DNA from: Flavobacterium sp.
GTDB lineage: Bacteria > Bacteroidota > Bacteroidia > Flavobacteriales > Flavobacteriaceae
Direction: 5' to 3'
Length of the DNA stretch: 12,742 bases
NCBI GenBank assembly: GCA_027483785.1
Contig: JAIXTU010000106.1
Span: 1-12,742, forward strand
In this document: positions 1 to 7,856 of the stretch, piece by piece
How positions within the stretch are numbered: the first letter of the stretch is position 1
Layout: every line of letters starts with the position of its first letter
The notes under the pieces: model-generated
What the model saw: only the letters and a program-made list of their open reading frames with translations
Told to the model about the DNA's origin: nothing
Database searches by the model: none
Program-made: the position numbers and the translations under genes

Positions 1-966
1 TTAAAAACCATTATCCTAACCGACACGTTGCAAACCGTATTCCTGGTTTCTTCTGTTATTTTAACGATCATTTTTATTTGTCAAAGTTTAAACTTGTCGG
101 CAACCGAAGCCTTCGAAACCGTTAAAAACAGCAGTTATTCCAAAATTTTCTTTTTCGAAGATTGGCTAAAATCAACGTTCTTCCTCAAGCAAATTATCGG
201 CGGAATCTTTGTAACACTTGCCATGGTTGGGCTCGATCAAGATTTAATGCAAAAGAATTTATCGTGCAAAAATATCGGCGAAGCACAAAAAAACATGTTC
301 ACTTTTACGGCCATTTTCGTTTGTATAAATCTGTTCTTTCTGAGTGTTGGCGCACTTTTGTACTTGTATGCCGAGAAGAATGGTGTAAGCATACCTGTCG
401 ATTTAGCCACGGGAAAACCACGAACCGACCTACTTTTCCCCGAAATTGCTTTTAACCATTTAAGTCTCGTTCCGGCAATTGTATTTTTACTCGGACTCAC
501 CGCCGCCACCTTTGCCACAACCGATTCGGCGTTAACGGCACTTACCACCTCATTTTGCATCGACTTTTTAAACATGGATAAAACGGCTGCCGGAAAAAAC
601 AGTGTGGCTACCCGACACGGCGTACACATCGGATTTTCATTGCTCATGTTTGTTGTTATCTTATTCATTTACAGCTATAACGACGATTCGGTAGTGAGCC
701 TTATTTTCAAAATCGCGGCCTTTACCTACGGCCCGTTATTAGGACTTTACAGCTTCGGACTTTTCGTAAAAAATCGTGTGGTAACCGATAAGCTCACGCC
801 GGTAGTTTGCGTTTTAGCGGTTGTGGCTACGTATGTAATTTCGGCGAACAGTGCGCGTTTATTTGGCGCCTACGAATTTGCCGAAGAACTCATAATCGTT
901 AACGGCTTGCTCACACTTTTGGGCTTACTTGCGGTAAGTAAACCAAGAAAAAGTGAGGTAAACTAA
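1..966 (+). CDS. Sodium:solute symporter (SSS family), C-terminal part
   Basis: This is an inner-membrane transporter that would use the sodium gradient to import a small solute; the solute cannot be told from this part. The frame is open from the first base, so the true start lies outside the window, and the TTG at 28 is only an internal codon. About eight hydrophobic segments are visible. Family landmarks are the TDTLQT segment at the very start, the GLDQD-LMQKNLSCKN loop, and LTAATFATTDSALTALTTS, which matches the helix carrying sodium-site Ser/Thr residues in SSS proteins. The protein ends with a short polar tail (KPRKSEVN) before TAA. It is the only sizeable plus-strand gene supported here. 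It is more GC-rich than the restriction cluster, so it probably belongs to the native chromosome. The family call is firm; the substrate is unknown. Confidence 0.93.
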   Translation, partial: LKTIILTDTLQTVFLVSSVILTIIFICQSLNLSATEAFETVKNSSYSKIFFFEDWLKSTFFLKQIIGGIFVTLAMVGLDQDLMQKNLSCKNIGEAQKNMFTFTAIFVCINLFFLSVGALLYLYAEKNGVSIPVDLATGKPRTDLLFPEIAFNHLSLVPAIVFLLGLTAATFATTDSALTALTTSFCIDFLNMDKTAAGKNSVATRHGVHIGFSLLMFVVILFIYSYNDDSVVSLIFKIAAFTYGPLLGLYSFGLFVKNRVVTDKLTPVVCVLAVVATYVISANSARLFGAYEFAEELIIVNGLLTLLGLLAVSKPRKSEVN

Positions 967-982
967 ATCGTCTTTTTTATTT

Positions 983-1104
983 GGGCGCGCCGGCAAAAGT
1001 ATTTTGTGGAAATAAGGTAGGCTTTTGCCGTCCTGCTTTCCGCTGTAGTCCTCTTTCGTCGTTCCTCCTCACTGCGGGCTGCCGCTGCAATCAGTCGCGC
1101 GGGG
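983..1104 (+). repeat. Structured intergenic repeat of the flavobacterial type
   Basis: The element begins with GGGCGCGCC and ends near GTCGCGCGGGG. Inside are the words CTTTCCGCT and GGCTGCCGCTGCAATC, which match, from memory, a palindromic intergenic repeat seen many times in Flavobacteriia genomes. Its left part forms a hairpin: CGGCAAAAG (991-999) pairs with CTTTTGCCG (1022-1030) around a 22-base loop. It lies just after the symporter gene, where such elements usually sit. Whether it acts as a terminator, an RNA-stabilising element or a REP-like mobile unit cannot be read from one copy. Confidence 0.6.
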
Positions 1105-1202
1105 AAAGTGCACAAAAAAATTTGTGATTGTTGGGAAATGAGTTTTAGAGAAGAGCGGACTCGAAGTTGGGAAACAATTGTGGTTTACAGCACGAATTGC
1201 AC

Positions 1203-1250
1203 CCGAGGCTTTAGGGGAACAGACGAAGTAAATCTGTGCTAGCGGGATAC
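1203..1250 (+). repeat. Dispersed repeat, copy 1 of 3
   Basis: The core is GAACAGACGAAGTAAATC followed by TGTGCTAGC, preceded by CCGAGGCTTTAGG. The same core recurs at 4631-4668 and, more diverged, at 12409-12451, always in this orientation. I see no reading frame shared by all three copies. It lies directly downstream of the terminator of the 1303-2818 unit. Confidence 0.6.
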
Positions 1251-1253
1251 ATT

Positions 1254-1282
1254 ATAAAAAAAGTCGGATAGAACCCGACTTT
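1254..1282 (-). terminator. Rho-independent terminator of the Ntn-hydrolase unit
   Basis: Read on the minus strand, AAAGTCGG (1282-1275) pairs with CCGACTTT (1267-1260) around a 7-base loop and is followed by a run of T (1259-1256, continuing into TAT). It starts 20 bases after the stop codon of the 72-residue gene, so the two-gene unit probably ends here. Confidence 0.85.
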
Positions 1283-1302
1283 CATGCTAAATTTTTCAAT
1301 AC

Positions 1303-1521
1303 TTATTGCTTTTCTTTAGTTTCATATTTAATTTTAGTTTCTTCAAATTGTTCCCTAACAACTGTCATGATTTTTTCTGAGACAATGTCTGAAATTTCTT
1401 TTACAGACATACCTCGGTGAATTGATAAATTCTTTTCAGATGTTTTCTTAAATACAGATAAAACATCCTTGTTCAAGGATACACTGTTTGTGAAATTAGA
1501 ATTGAACGGTAATGATTCCAT
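1303..1521 (-). CDS. Small hydrophilic protein, partner of the Ntn-hydrolase candidate (72 aa)
   Basis: I do not recognise this protein. It has 72 residues, no membrane segment and no signal peptide. The C-terminal half (about residues 35-72) looks helical and highly charged and ends in KYETKEKQ. The start is supported by AAGGA just before the ATG, read on the minus strand, although the spacing to the ATG is tight. Only 4 bases separate the ATG from the stop of the upstream 430-residue gene, and the terminator at 1254-1282 follows directly. The two genes are therefore almost certainly cotranscribed and may be translationally coupled. By position it could be an adaptor, inhibitor or substrate of the upstream enzyme. 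This is inference from layout only. Confidence 0.7.
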   Translation of the reverse strand: MESLPFNSNFTNSVSLNKDVLSVFKKTSEKNLSIHRGMSVKEISDIVSEKIMTVVREQFEETKIKYETKEKQ

Positions 1522-1525
1522 ATCC

Positions 1526-2818
1526 TTAAATTTTAAAATAATTCTCGAAAAAATGTTGGTTTAATTCTGCTCTAAAGTAATGTTTTCTCTTTATCCAGAC
1601 AAATCCGTCCCCTTTTGAAATAACTGCAACGTCCACAGGACCACCCACACTTTCTTCCGCAAAAGTAATTCTTCTTTTTAGATAAGTCAAATAAATCAAA
1701 CTTTCTGCCATTTCAGAAAGGTCTTCTTTTGCAAGATTACTTACTGCATTCATTAAAGGAATAATATGATTCTCTTGCTTTATTTGCTGGTTTAGTGCAT
1801 TGAATTCTTTAACAATTACTGTTGTATCTAAACTTTGTATTTGTTCTATTAATAAAGGATTAGTCCCTCCAATACTTTCAATAATAGCTTGGTTATATCT
1901 CTCGAACAGTGCATGAAAATTGTTTAGATATATATCGTCAAGCGATGGATCAATGCCTGTTAATATTGTATCAATTACATCTGTTTGAGCAAAAGGACAA
2001 ACAGCACCATTATTGCTATTTGAAATGGAAGCGGATCGATTTTCGTTTACATAAAACCGAAGCCTGTTGTCAACAACTATAGATATATTAATTGGAATCA
2101 ACTGCGGATAAATCTCATCTTCACCGAAGCCTGTAAAAATAAGTCCTGTGAAATTAGTACGTTCTTCTTTTGCTCTTAAAATTGAATAAACTGCTATCTT
2201 CATTTTTTCTAATAACTCAGGTGCAATTATTATTTCATTTTTTGTAAAACGCAGTTGTTTTATTTTTTCGAATATTTGCCCCGAATATTCTGTGAACATA
2301 TCAATTGTATAATCAACAAACTCAGGGCAAAATTCTTTCAGTCCACCCCATTGTAAAATGAGAGTGTCTAACTTTTCTTCCAATTTTATTAAAAACTGCT
2401 GTCTACCTACGGTTGAAGGGTTTTCAATTAATTCTGTATGCTGTTGAACAATATCTTCGATAATTGAGTTAATAATATCAAGTGCGAAATTTTCTAAAAA
2501 AGCAATTTGCATTTCATCATCAGTGTAAAAATTCTTTGCTCTCAGAAATGCTATAAAATTTTGTTCATATTCTTTCAAAGTTGAAAATGAAGTGCTACCT
2601 AATTGTTTTCGATAAACTTTTATTATGGTCTCCCATGGGGTTGTCATGAATGAAGCTGAATTATAAATCATGACTCCTACTGGGTGTTGTTTAGATAAAG
2701 CGAAAACTTTATTTGCTTTATTAAAAATCTTTCTTCCCCCATTGCCGCCTATTGTTACAGCACTATCCGCAGCTATTGCGACTGCATGTTTATTTAAAAT
2801 TCCGACAACTGCTGTCAT
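1526..2818 (-). CDS. Proteasome-like Ntn-hydrolase family protein with a large insert (430 aa)
   Basis: The N-terminus, M-TAVVGILNKHAVAIAADSAVT, reads like a proteasome beta subunit or HslV. Removing Met1 would expose Thr2 as the nucleophile. AADS puts Asp18 at the place of Asp17 in the mature proteasome, and Lys30 in RKIFNKANKVFAL fits the catalytic lysine. A late GGPVDVAVISKGDGFVW segment (residues 392 onward) resembles the closing strands of Anbu/HslV-type subunits. The protein is about twice the length of a beta subunit. Residues about 65-330 form an alpha-rich region of unknown role that includes TGFGEDEIYPQL and CPFAQTDVIDTILTGIDP. There is no signal peptide, so it should be cytoplasmic. 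The start codon is convincing because Thr follows Met directly. It is AT-rich, is transcribed with the 72-residue gene, and has no clear promoter that I can mark. The fold call rests on motifs read by eye; a specific substrate cannot be named. Confidence 0.6.
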   Translation of the reverse strand: MTAVVGILNKHAVAIAADSAVTIGGNGGRKIFNKANKVFALSKQHPVGVMIYNSASFMTTPWETIIKVYRKQLGSTSFSTLKEYEQNFIAFLRAKNFYTDDEMQIAFLENFALDIINSIIEDIVQQHTELIENPSTVGRQQFLIKLEEKLDTLILQWGGLKEFCPEFVDYTIDMFTEYSGQIFEKIKQLRFTKNEIIIAPELLEKMKIAVYSILRAKEERTNFTGLIFTGFGEDEIYPQLIPINISIVVDNRLRFYVNENRSASISNSNNGAVCPFAQTDVIDTILTGIDPSLDDIYLNNFHALFERYNQAIIESIGGTNPLLIEQIQSLDTTVIVKEFNALNQQIKQENHIIPLMNAVSNLAKEDLSEMAESLIYLTYLKRRITFAEESVGGPVDVAVISKGDGFVWIKRKHYFRAELNQHFFENYFKI

Positions 2819-3201
2819 TCTTATTGCTTTTTAAATGTTTGGTTAAAAATAATAATAAGTAAAATTTTTATTATAATAATTTCTTCCTATACGTAAGTAA
2901 CTTTATATTGACTCTGAATTGTAATGACTACCACCAGCTACTCAAGAAACCAAACCGAATTCAAAAAAATGCACAAAACACTACTAAACAACCACTTATA
3001 AGATAAATCCATTGTACGTTTTTTGATATATTAAACTATATACTTATTTCCTCATCTCCTTCACGAATATACACTTTTCCCACCAAACGTTAGTAGCATT
3101 TTTCGCAACTTTCTTCTACCTCAACGGCAAACAAAAAAACAACCCCGTCACCCAGCGGCATTAAAGCAGTAAACGAGCTACGTACCCAGAGCGCTCCTGC
3201 C
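2819..3201. other. Gene-free AT-rich stretch with a dispersed repeat
   Basis: This stretch separates the Ntn-hydrolase unit from the helix-turn-helix gene. Its left part must hold the promoter of the 1526-2818 gene, but no convincing Bacteroidota promoter (TAnnTTTG with upstream TTG) could be placed. A 67-base repeat lies at 3071-3137. A 25-codon plus-strand frame beginning at 2934 has no support. The 3' end of the helix-turn-helix gene has no obvious hairpin terminator here. Confidence 0.5.
3071..3137 (+). repeat. Dispersed repeat, copy A (HFSHQTLV element)
   Basis: It matches 12286-12349 in the same orientation, by hand about 58 of 64 aligned bases, including the first 25 bases without a mismatch. 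The one gap is exactly 3 bases, and one difference is a synonymous GGC/GGT. In the plus frame both copies spell HFSHQTLV, then ATF and YLNGKQK. Here that frame runs on to a TAA at 3162-3164 but has no obvious start. It may be a decayed piece of a coding sequence or a noncoding mobile repeat. Confidence 0.65.
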
Positions 3202-3570
3202 CTACTTGACCCCGTGGATTTCTCTGAAAATTTGCAACTGGGCTTTGAGCAGTTCGATTTCGGTGTTTTTTTGGTCGAGTTGGTTTTGGAGGTCGGTTTC
3301 TTTTTGGGTTTGGTACGGAATCTTGAGCCACTTTTCGCCGAGTTCCATCAAAAAGTTGTGCTGTACCGCTTGCGATATGCGCCATAGAATGGTGAATTGA
3401 AAGGAACTTTGCCGGAAATACTGGTTCACCGTACTCGGAAGTACCTGCAAGGCTTCGGAAACGTTGGTTTTTTTAACATGATTCTGTTCGATGTGCCATT
3501 GGATGAAGTTTCCTAAATGCGGCGCATCACTGTCCTTACGCTGAAGGTATTTATTCATTCTAGTTGTCAT
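3202..3570 (-). CDS. Helix-turn-helix protein with C-terminal coiled coil (122 aa)
   Basis: This is a probable DNA-binding regulator. Residues about 33-70 (VKKTNVSEALQVLPSTVNQY, then RISQAV) look like an XRE-type helix-turn-helix, with VLPSTVNQYF as the recognition helix region. Residues about 89-118 form a polar coiled coil with L98, I105 and L112 spaced by seven, suggesting dimerisation. Proteins of this shape and length are common in Bacteroidota, with unknown targets. Two Met codons (1 and 5) could start it; the first is used because it gives the usual family N-terminus. It lies next to a low-complexity stretch full of GTNNAC words (3640-3900) directly upstream of its start, which could include its own operator. 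It is more GC-rich than the restriction genes, so it may be native rather than part of the island. Confidence 0.75.
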   Translation of the reverse strand: MTTRMNKYLQRKDSDAPHLGNFIQWHIEQNHVKKTNVSEALQVLPSTVNQYFRQSSFQFTILWRISQAVQHNFLMELGEKWLKIPYQTQKETDLQNQLDQKNTEIELLKAQLQIFREIHGVK

Positions 3571-3639
3571 AACTTACTGATTGATTGTCAAATATAAAAA
3601 GCTTCCGATTTATCTACAAATTCATAAACCAAAAAATAA

Positions 3640-3900
3640 GGTATTATAACCTAATAGACTTAGTAGACTACCTAGTTGTATTGGTTGTTGACCTAGTTAA
3701 ATTGATTATCTACCCTTTGTTTTACATAGTCGACATTGTTTACATATTAGTCGTACTAGTTTACATTGTTGTTTACCCTGTTTGTATAGTTAACGTATAC
3801 GTTTATTATTATTTTAACCCTATATACTCATTCGACCAACCTATTATTTTTATTTTAAAGCTAAAATAACTTAGTAGTCTACCAAGTTTATTACGTACTG
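3640..3900. repeat. GTNNAC-rich low-complexity stretch upstream of the regulator
   Basis: GTNNAC hexamers start at 3663, 3687, 3729, 3738, 3759, 3771, 3789, 3795 and 3877, with near misses such as GTCGTAC at 3750. From 3663 to 3795 all starts are in one phase, with steps that are multiples of 3. Related words, ACTTAGTAGACTACCTAGTT and ACTTAGTAGTCTACCAAGTT, sit near the two ends (about 3658 and 3869). The plus frame 3585-3869 is open for 94 codons from a TTG and reads almost only V, I, L, Y and D, with no Met. This could be a decayed short tandem repeat, an operator array for the neighbouring regulator, or less likely a hydrophobic small protein. Confidence 0.5.
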
Positions 3901-3959
3901 CTACCAAAAAATACAGCAGCCATGCTTTGCCGCGTGTTTTAGCTGTTAAAAAAGAGCAT

Positions 3960-3990
3960 AAAAAAACCGCTTCAAACTGAAAGCGGTTTT
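3960..3990 (-). terminator. Rho-independent terminator of the 163-aa gene
   Basis: On the minus strand AAAACCGCTT (3990-3981) pairs with AAGCGGTTTT (3972-3963) around an 8-base loop, and the T run continues to 3960, giving seven T in all. It lies about 25 bases after the stop of the 4016-4507 gene, so that gene is probably a single transcription unit, separate from the regulator to its left. Confidence 0.88.
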
Positions 3991-4015
3991 AAAGTTAAAG
4001 TTGCAGACTTAGCTG

Positions 4016-4507
4016 TTATGCGTTTGGATTTGTAGCGGGTGCCAGCCTACCTCCTTGCCCGGCAAAGCGTGTGCGAAGTTGGTTGTAAATGGCATCGGTG
4101 CCCGGAACGCCTGCATCGGCGGCTGAGCCAAAGAGTTTGTAGAGTGTGAGTGCCGAGGTGTAGGCCTCGCTGCCGGCAAGCATTTGGGTGTCTTCGAGTT
4201 TTTCGAGCAGCTGTTGGGTTAGTTGAATGATCTCGTCGAGTTGCGAAAACAGCGTCATATCGCTTTGCATGTTAGCAACCGACACATAGCCGGGCAATAA
4301 ACTCGCATTGTTGATACCTGCGTTAATGGCATCTTCGGTAAAGGTTTTGTTGTTTACATCGATCGTTGGCAAACTCGCCCGTTCTTCCGATGTTAAACCC
4401 ACCAAAAAAGGTAAGTTAGTGTTAATAGTTTGTAATGCGTTTTTAACAGCGGTAAGCTGCGCTGCGGTTGGAGTAACGCTCAATCGATTGTTTGTTAAAT
4501 TGGACAT
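4016..4507 (-). CDS. Conserved Bacteroidota protein of unknown function (163 aa)
   Basis: I recognise this as a small soluble protein family found in many Bacteroidota, without a known function. Landmarks are the N-terminal run TAAQLTAVKNALQTINTNLP and LVGLTSEER, then a helix with LDEIIQLTQQLLEKLEDTQM, then AGSEAYTSALTLYKLFGSAA, and a C-terminal GVPGTDAIYNQLRTRFAGQGG. It is mostly helical, with no signal peptide and no membrane segment. It is visibly GC-rich compared with its neighbours (one 60-base sample is 35 of 60 G or C), so it is probably native. It has its own terminator and faces away from no partner; the gene to its right, hsdR, is separated by 241 bases with a repeat. No function is proposed. 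Confidence 0.8.
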   Translation of the reverse strand: MSNLTNNRLSVTPTAAQLTAVKNALQTINTNLPFLVGLTSEERASLPTIDVNNKTFTEDAINAGINNASLLPGYVSVANMQSDMTLFSQLDEIIQLTQQLLEKLEDTQMLAGSEAYTSALTLYKLFGSAADAGVPGTDAIYNQLRTRFAGQGGRLAPATNPNA

Positions 4508-4630
4508 ATTACAATGTTTTAAAAGTTTATCCTAAAATTAAAAAAATGTTCGGAAAACGTAACAGACGTACTATGTAGAATTTTTTCGATGTCTTACAGT
4601 CCTGGGCTGGTTGGAGTACGGACTACATCT

Positions 4631-4668
4631 GAAGTTCCTGCCGAACAGACGAAGTAAATCCGCGCTAT
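4631..4668 (+). repeat. Dispersed repeat, copy 2 of 3
   Basis: The core GAACAGACGAAGTAAATC followed by CGCGCTAT (4643-4668) matches copy 1 at 1203-1250 almost exactly and copy 3 at 12409-12451 more loosely, all in the same orientation. It sits between the 163-residue gene and the 3' end of hsdR, 80 bases after the hsdR stop. The rest of the 4508-4748 gap shows no gene and no clear hairpin terminator for the restriction operon. Confidence 0.62.
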
Positions 4669-4748
4669 CCAGTACAGAGGGGAGGTGCACGCATTAAATA
4701 CTTGCAAGCTACTAATTAGCTATGTCCATGCCTACATTCATCAGAGCA

Positions 4749-7700
4749 TCAAAATTGCCCCCCAACTCCTTTAAATTTTTCAACGAACGCAACTAGCCTA
4801 TTAAAAACAATTTGCTTTTTTGTCAGATACTGCGGATTTAAAGGACTCATTTTAGGTAAAATTGCGTTGAGTTCCGTTCCATTTTCACTGGCATACTCCC
4901 TTTTTAAAGAAGTAGTTATATAACGCTTCGCTTCTTCAATATTAAGTCCTTCTTCATTGATTAGTTCTAAAGCTTCTTCTTTTTGTTTGCTTTGGGCATA
5001 TTGGAAGAATGAATCAATTACATTCGCTTTATCCTGCAGTTTATCAAGGTCAGTCTCATTGATGAAATCAACAACCAAACTTTCCTTTGCTCTGTTTCCA
5101 ACGCTTGCACGAATAACTCTTCGTATTTCCATAATAAGAGCTTCCTTGTCTTTTATCTTCTTATTATGCTCAAAAATTAATTCAAGGATATAATCAAGAT
5201 TTATTTCTTGCGATTTTAATAAATCGATTTCGAATACTACATCATCCCAATCAATTGTAGATTCTGCTGTTTCCTTACTGTTTTTTTCTCGGCGCAACCA
5301 ATCTCGTATGTCATTATATGTGGAACGGTAATCCTGGACTGTTCTTTCACTTAGCAAAGCAATTTCTTTCATTGCTGCAATCTCTTGATCTGTGACAAAA
5401 TATTCTTTTTTGAACTCTTCAAGAGCTAAAGGATCGTTTTGGTCTAGGACTTGAAAAGCTTTCAAGTGAGTGAATTCATCATAATTTTGAAGAATATTCT
5501 CAACTCTTAAATACTCTCCGAAAAGTTTAGCAAATTCCTTTTTGTCTCTCTCCCTTACAATTTCATCAGGATGCGGAAATTTCTCATTCAGTTCTTTTAC
5601 CACTTCAACATAACCTCTTCGAGCTTCACCTGTAACAATGTCTGTAAAACCTTCCAGATATTCTTTGTAGCTCTTTTCAAGAACCACATTTTTAGTATTG
5701 CTGTCGCCAAAAAGCGTAATTGCATCAATGGTTGCTTTTTCTAAATCGCGGAATGTTACAATGTTGCCAAAGGTCTTTGTAGCATCATAAATTCTATTTG
5801 TCCGTGAAAAGGCTTGAATCAATCCATGATAACGCAAATTTTTGTCAACAAACAATGTGTTCAATGTTGGCGCATCAAAGCCTGTTAGGAACATTCCAAC
5901 AACAATTATTAAATCAATCTCTTTACTCTTAACACGTTTGGCAAGGTCGCGGTAATAATTCTGAAACTCTTTGCTGTCAAGACCATAACTGGTTCTGAAC
6001 ATGGCGTTATAATCATTGATAACTTTGGTTAAAAACTCTTTAGCAGTAACATCCATAGCTGAAGGCTCGAAAGTCTCATCAACTATTTCACCTATTGCAA
6101 TTTGCTCTTCGTTTGCTGCAAAAGAGAAAATTGTTGCAATTTTAATTGGCTTTTCGCTCTCTTTTTGTAAGTTATTTAATTCTTCATAATAACATTTGGC
6201 GGCATCAACACTGCTCACTGCAAACATGGCATTAAAACCTTTGTTGCTTCCTTGATTACGGTGTGTTTTTATTCTGAAATTGTTTAAAATGTATTGCGAT
6301 ATTTCTTTGATGCGTTCCGGATGAAGAAGAGCTTTTTTGTTTTCTGCTGCACTTAATTTTTTTTCGTCTATTTCAGTTTCTATGCTTTTAAACTGAGGTC
6401 GAACATCATTATAATCTACTTTGAATTTCAGAACTTTTTCATCCCTGATAGCATCAGTAATTACATAAGAATGCAACTCCCGTCCAAATACATTGGCAGT
6501 TGTTTCTGCACCTAAAGCATTTTGCGGGAAAATAGGTGTGCCTGTAAAACCAAATTGATAAAACTTTTTAAACTTCTTTTTTAGATTTCTTTGTGCTTCC
6601 CCAAATTGTGAACGGTGTGCTTCATCAAAAATAAAAACGACTTGTTTATGGTAAATTTCCAAATCACCCTCCGTTTTCATCAGATTGTTTAGCTTCTGTA
6701 TAGTCGTTACAATAATTTTATTGTCGTTTTTTTCGATATTTCTTTTTAATCCTGCCGTACTATCAGAGCCATTAACACTATCAGGTGAAAAACGTTGATA
6801 CTCTTTCATAGTCTGAAAATCTAGGTCTTTACGGTCAACCACAAAGAATACTTTATCAATAAAGTCTAGTTGTGTGGCTAATCTCGCAGCTTTAAAACTG
6901 GTTAATGTTTTTCCTGAACCTGTGGTGTGCCAAATATAACCACCGCTTTCTGTAGTCGACCATCTCTTTGTTTCAAATGAACTTTTTATTTTCCACAACA
7001 TCCTCTCCGTTGCTGCAATTTGATAAGGTCTCATAACAAGTAAATTGTCGCTTGTATCAAAAACGGAATATTTTAATAGAACTTCCAAAAGTGTCTTCTT
7101 TTGGAAAAAAGTAGCCGTAAAATCTTTAAGGTCTTTGATCAAATTATTGTCAGCTTTTGCCCAATTCATGGTAAAGTCAAAACTATTTTTATCACGCTCA
7201 ACAGTATTGGCAAAATACCGGCTGTCGGTACCGTTTGAAATGACAAAAATCTGAATGTACTTAAACAACGAGTTTTTACTGTTAAAACTTTCCTTTGAAT
7301 ATCTATGAACTTGATTAAATGCTTCACGAATAGCCACGCCCCGTTTTTTTAATTCAACTTGTACCAAGGGTAATCCATTTACCAATATAGTTACATCATA
7401 ACGATTGGCGTGTATTCCTTTCTGTTCAAATTGTGAAATTACTTGAACTTTATTCCGCGTAATATTCTTTTTGTCAAGCAGATAAATGTTCTTGATGCGT
7501 CCATCATCAAAAACAAAATCATAGATATAATTTTCGTGGATTTTTCTTGTCTTTTCTATTAAGTTATCACTTGGTTTATCAAGGTATTCATCCACGAAGC
7601 GCAACCATTCTGAATCTGAAAACAATACATCATTTAAAACTTGAAGCTGATGCCTAATATTTGCCAACAAATCTGCTGTTGAATTCAATCCGCGAATTCT

Positions 7701-7856
7701 TTCATAACCTTGATTTACTAAATCTTGAATAAATTCAGTCTCTAATGCTGCTTCTGTTTGATAAACTATTGGTGGCTCACTAGTTACCGAACTTTTAGTA
7801 TAGTTATTTAGTACAATAAAGTTATTTGATTCTGCTATAGTGTTAAATGTTGTCAT
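4749..7856 (-). CDS. hsdR: Type IC restriction endonuclease subunit R (HsdR)
   Basis: This is the motor and nuclease subunit of a type I restriction enzyme; with HsdM and HsdS it translocates unmodified DNA using ATP and cuts far from the recognition site. The nuclease site is D154 with E168-L-K170. The Walker A motif is TTGSGKT with K316. Then come VVDRKDLDFQT, DEAH at 411-414, GFTGTPIF at 436-443 and, later, the LTGFDAPTLNTLFVDKNL and QAFSRTNRIY helicase motifs. These residues match EcoR124I HsdR (D151, E165, K167 and K313 from memory) at a constant +3 offset, and the length of 1035 is close to its 1038. The ATG lies inside the end of the upstream PrrC-like gene (14 bp overlap), so translation is probably coupled. 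No disrupted motif is seen, so it should be active. It is the last gene of the operon. Confidence 0.97.
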   Translation of the reverse strand: MTTFNTIAESNNFIVLNNYTKSSVTSEPPIVYQTEAALETEFIQDLVNQGYERIRGLNSTADLLANIRHQLQVLNDVLFSDSEWLRFVDEYLDKPSDNLIEKTRKIHENYIYDFVFDDGRIKNIYLLDKKNITRNKVQVISQFEQKGIHANRYDVTILVNGLPLVQVELKKRGVAIREAFNQVHRYSKESFNSKNSLFKYIQIFVISNGTDSRYFANTVERDKNSFDFTMNWAKADNNLIKDLKDFTATFFQKKTLLEVLLKYSVFDTSDNLLVMRPYQIAATERMLWKIKSSFETKRWSTTESGGYIWHTTGSGKTLTSFKAARLATQLDFIDKVFFVVDRKDLDFQTMKEYQRFSPDSVNGSDSTAGLKRNIEKNDNKIIVTTIQKLNNLMKTEGDLEIYHKQVVFIFDEAHRSQFGEAQRNLKKKFKKFYQFGFTGTPIFPQNALGAETTANVFGRELHSYVITDAIRDEKVLKFKVDYNDVRPQFKSIETEIDEKKLSAAENKKALLHPERIKEISQYILNNFRIKTHRNQGSNKGFNAMFAVSSVDAAKCYYEELNNLQKESEKPIKIATIFSFAANEEQIAIGEIVDETFEPSAMDVTAKEFLTKVINDYNAMFRTSYGLDSKEFQNYYRDLAKRVKSKEIDLIIVVGMFLTGFDAPTLNTLFVDKNLRYHGLIQAFSRTNRIYDATKTFGNIVTFRDLEKATIDAITLFGDSNTKNVVLEKSYKEYLEGFTDIVTGEARRGYVEVVKELNEKFPHPDEIVRERDKKEFAKLFGEYLRVENILQNYDEFTHLKAFQVLDQNDPLALEEFKKEYFVTDQEIAAMKEIALLSERTVQDYRSTYNDIRDWLRREKNSKETAESTIDWDDVVFEIDLLKSQEINLDYILELIFEHNKKIKDKEALIMEIRRVIRASVGNRAKESLVVDFINETDLDKLQDKANVIDSFFQYAQSKQKEEALELINEEGLNIEEAKRYITTSLKREYASENGTELNAILPKMSPLNPQYLTKKQIVFNRLVAFVEKFKGVGGQF

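Larger units (their letters stand above)
967..1302. other. Gene-free stretch between symporter and Ntn-hydrolase unit
   Basis: No credible gene is seen here. The stretch holds a structured intergenic repeat (983-1104), one copy of a dispersed repeat (about 1203-1250), and the terminator of the minus-strand unit to its right (1254-1282). No clear terminator follows the symporter stop codon; the structured repeat may serve that purpose, but this is only inference. Confidence 0.6.
3571..4015. other. Gene-free stretch between the regulator and the 163-aa gene
   Basis: This stretch lies upstream of the helix-turn-helix gene and downstream of the 4016-4507 gene. It holds the GTNNAC-rich low-complexity stretch (3640-3900) and the terminator of the 163-residue gene (3960-3990). 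A plus-strand frame from a TTG at 3585 to 3869 is open, but it is described under the low-complexity entry because I do not think it is a proven gene. Confidence 0.5.

Noticed and set aside
2934..3011. A 25-codon plus-strand frame starting MTTTSYSRNQ
   Set aside because: Too short, no family recognised, no ribosome binding site, and surrounded by AT-rich spacer.
3585..3869. A 94-codon plus-strand frame rich in V, I, L and Y, as a membrane-protein gene
   Set aside because: It starts with TTG, contains no Met, has no clear ribosome binding site and uses a very narrow codon set that fits a decayed repeat better. Kept as part of the low-complexity entry.
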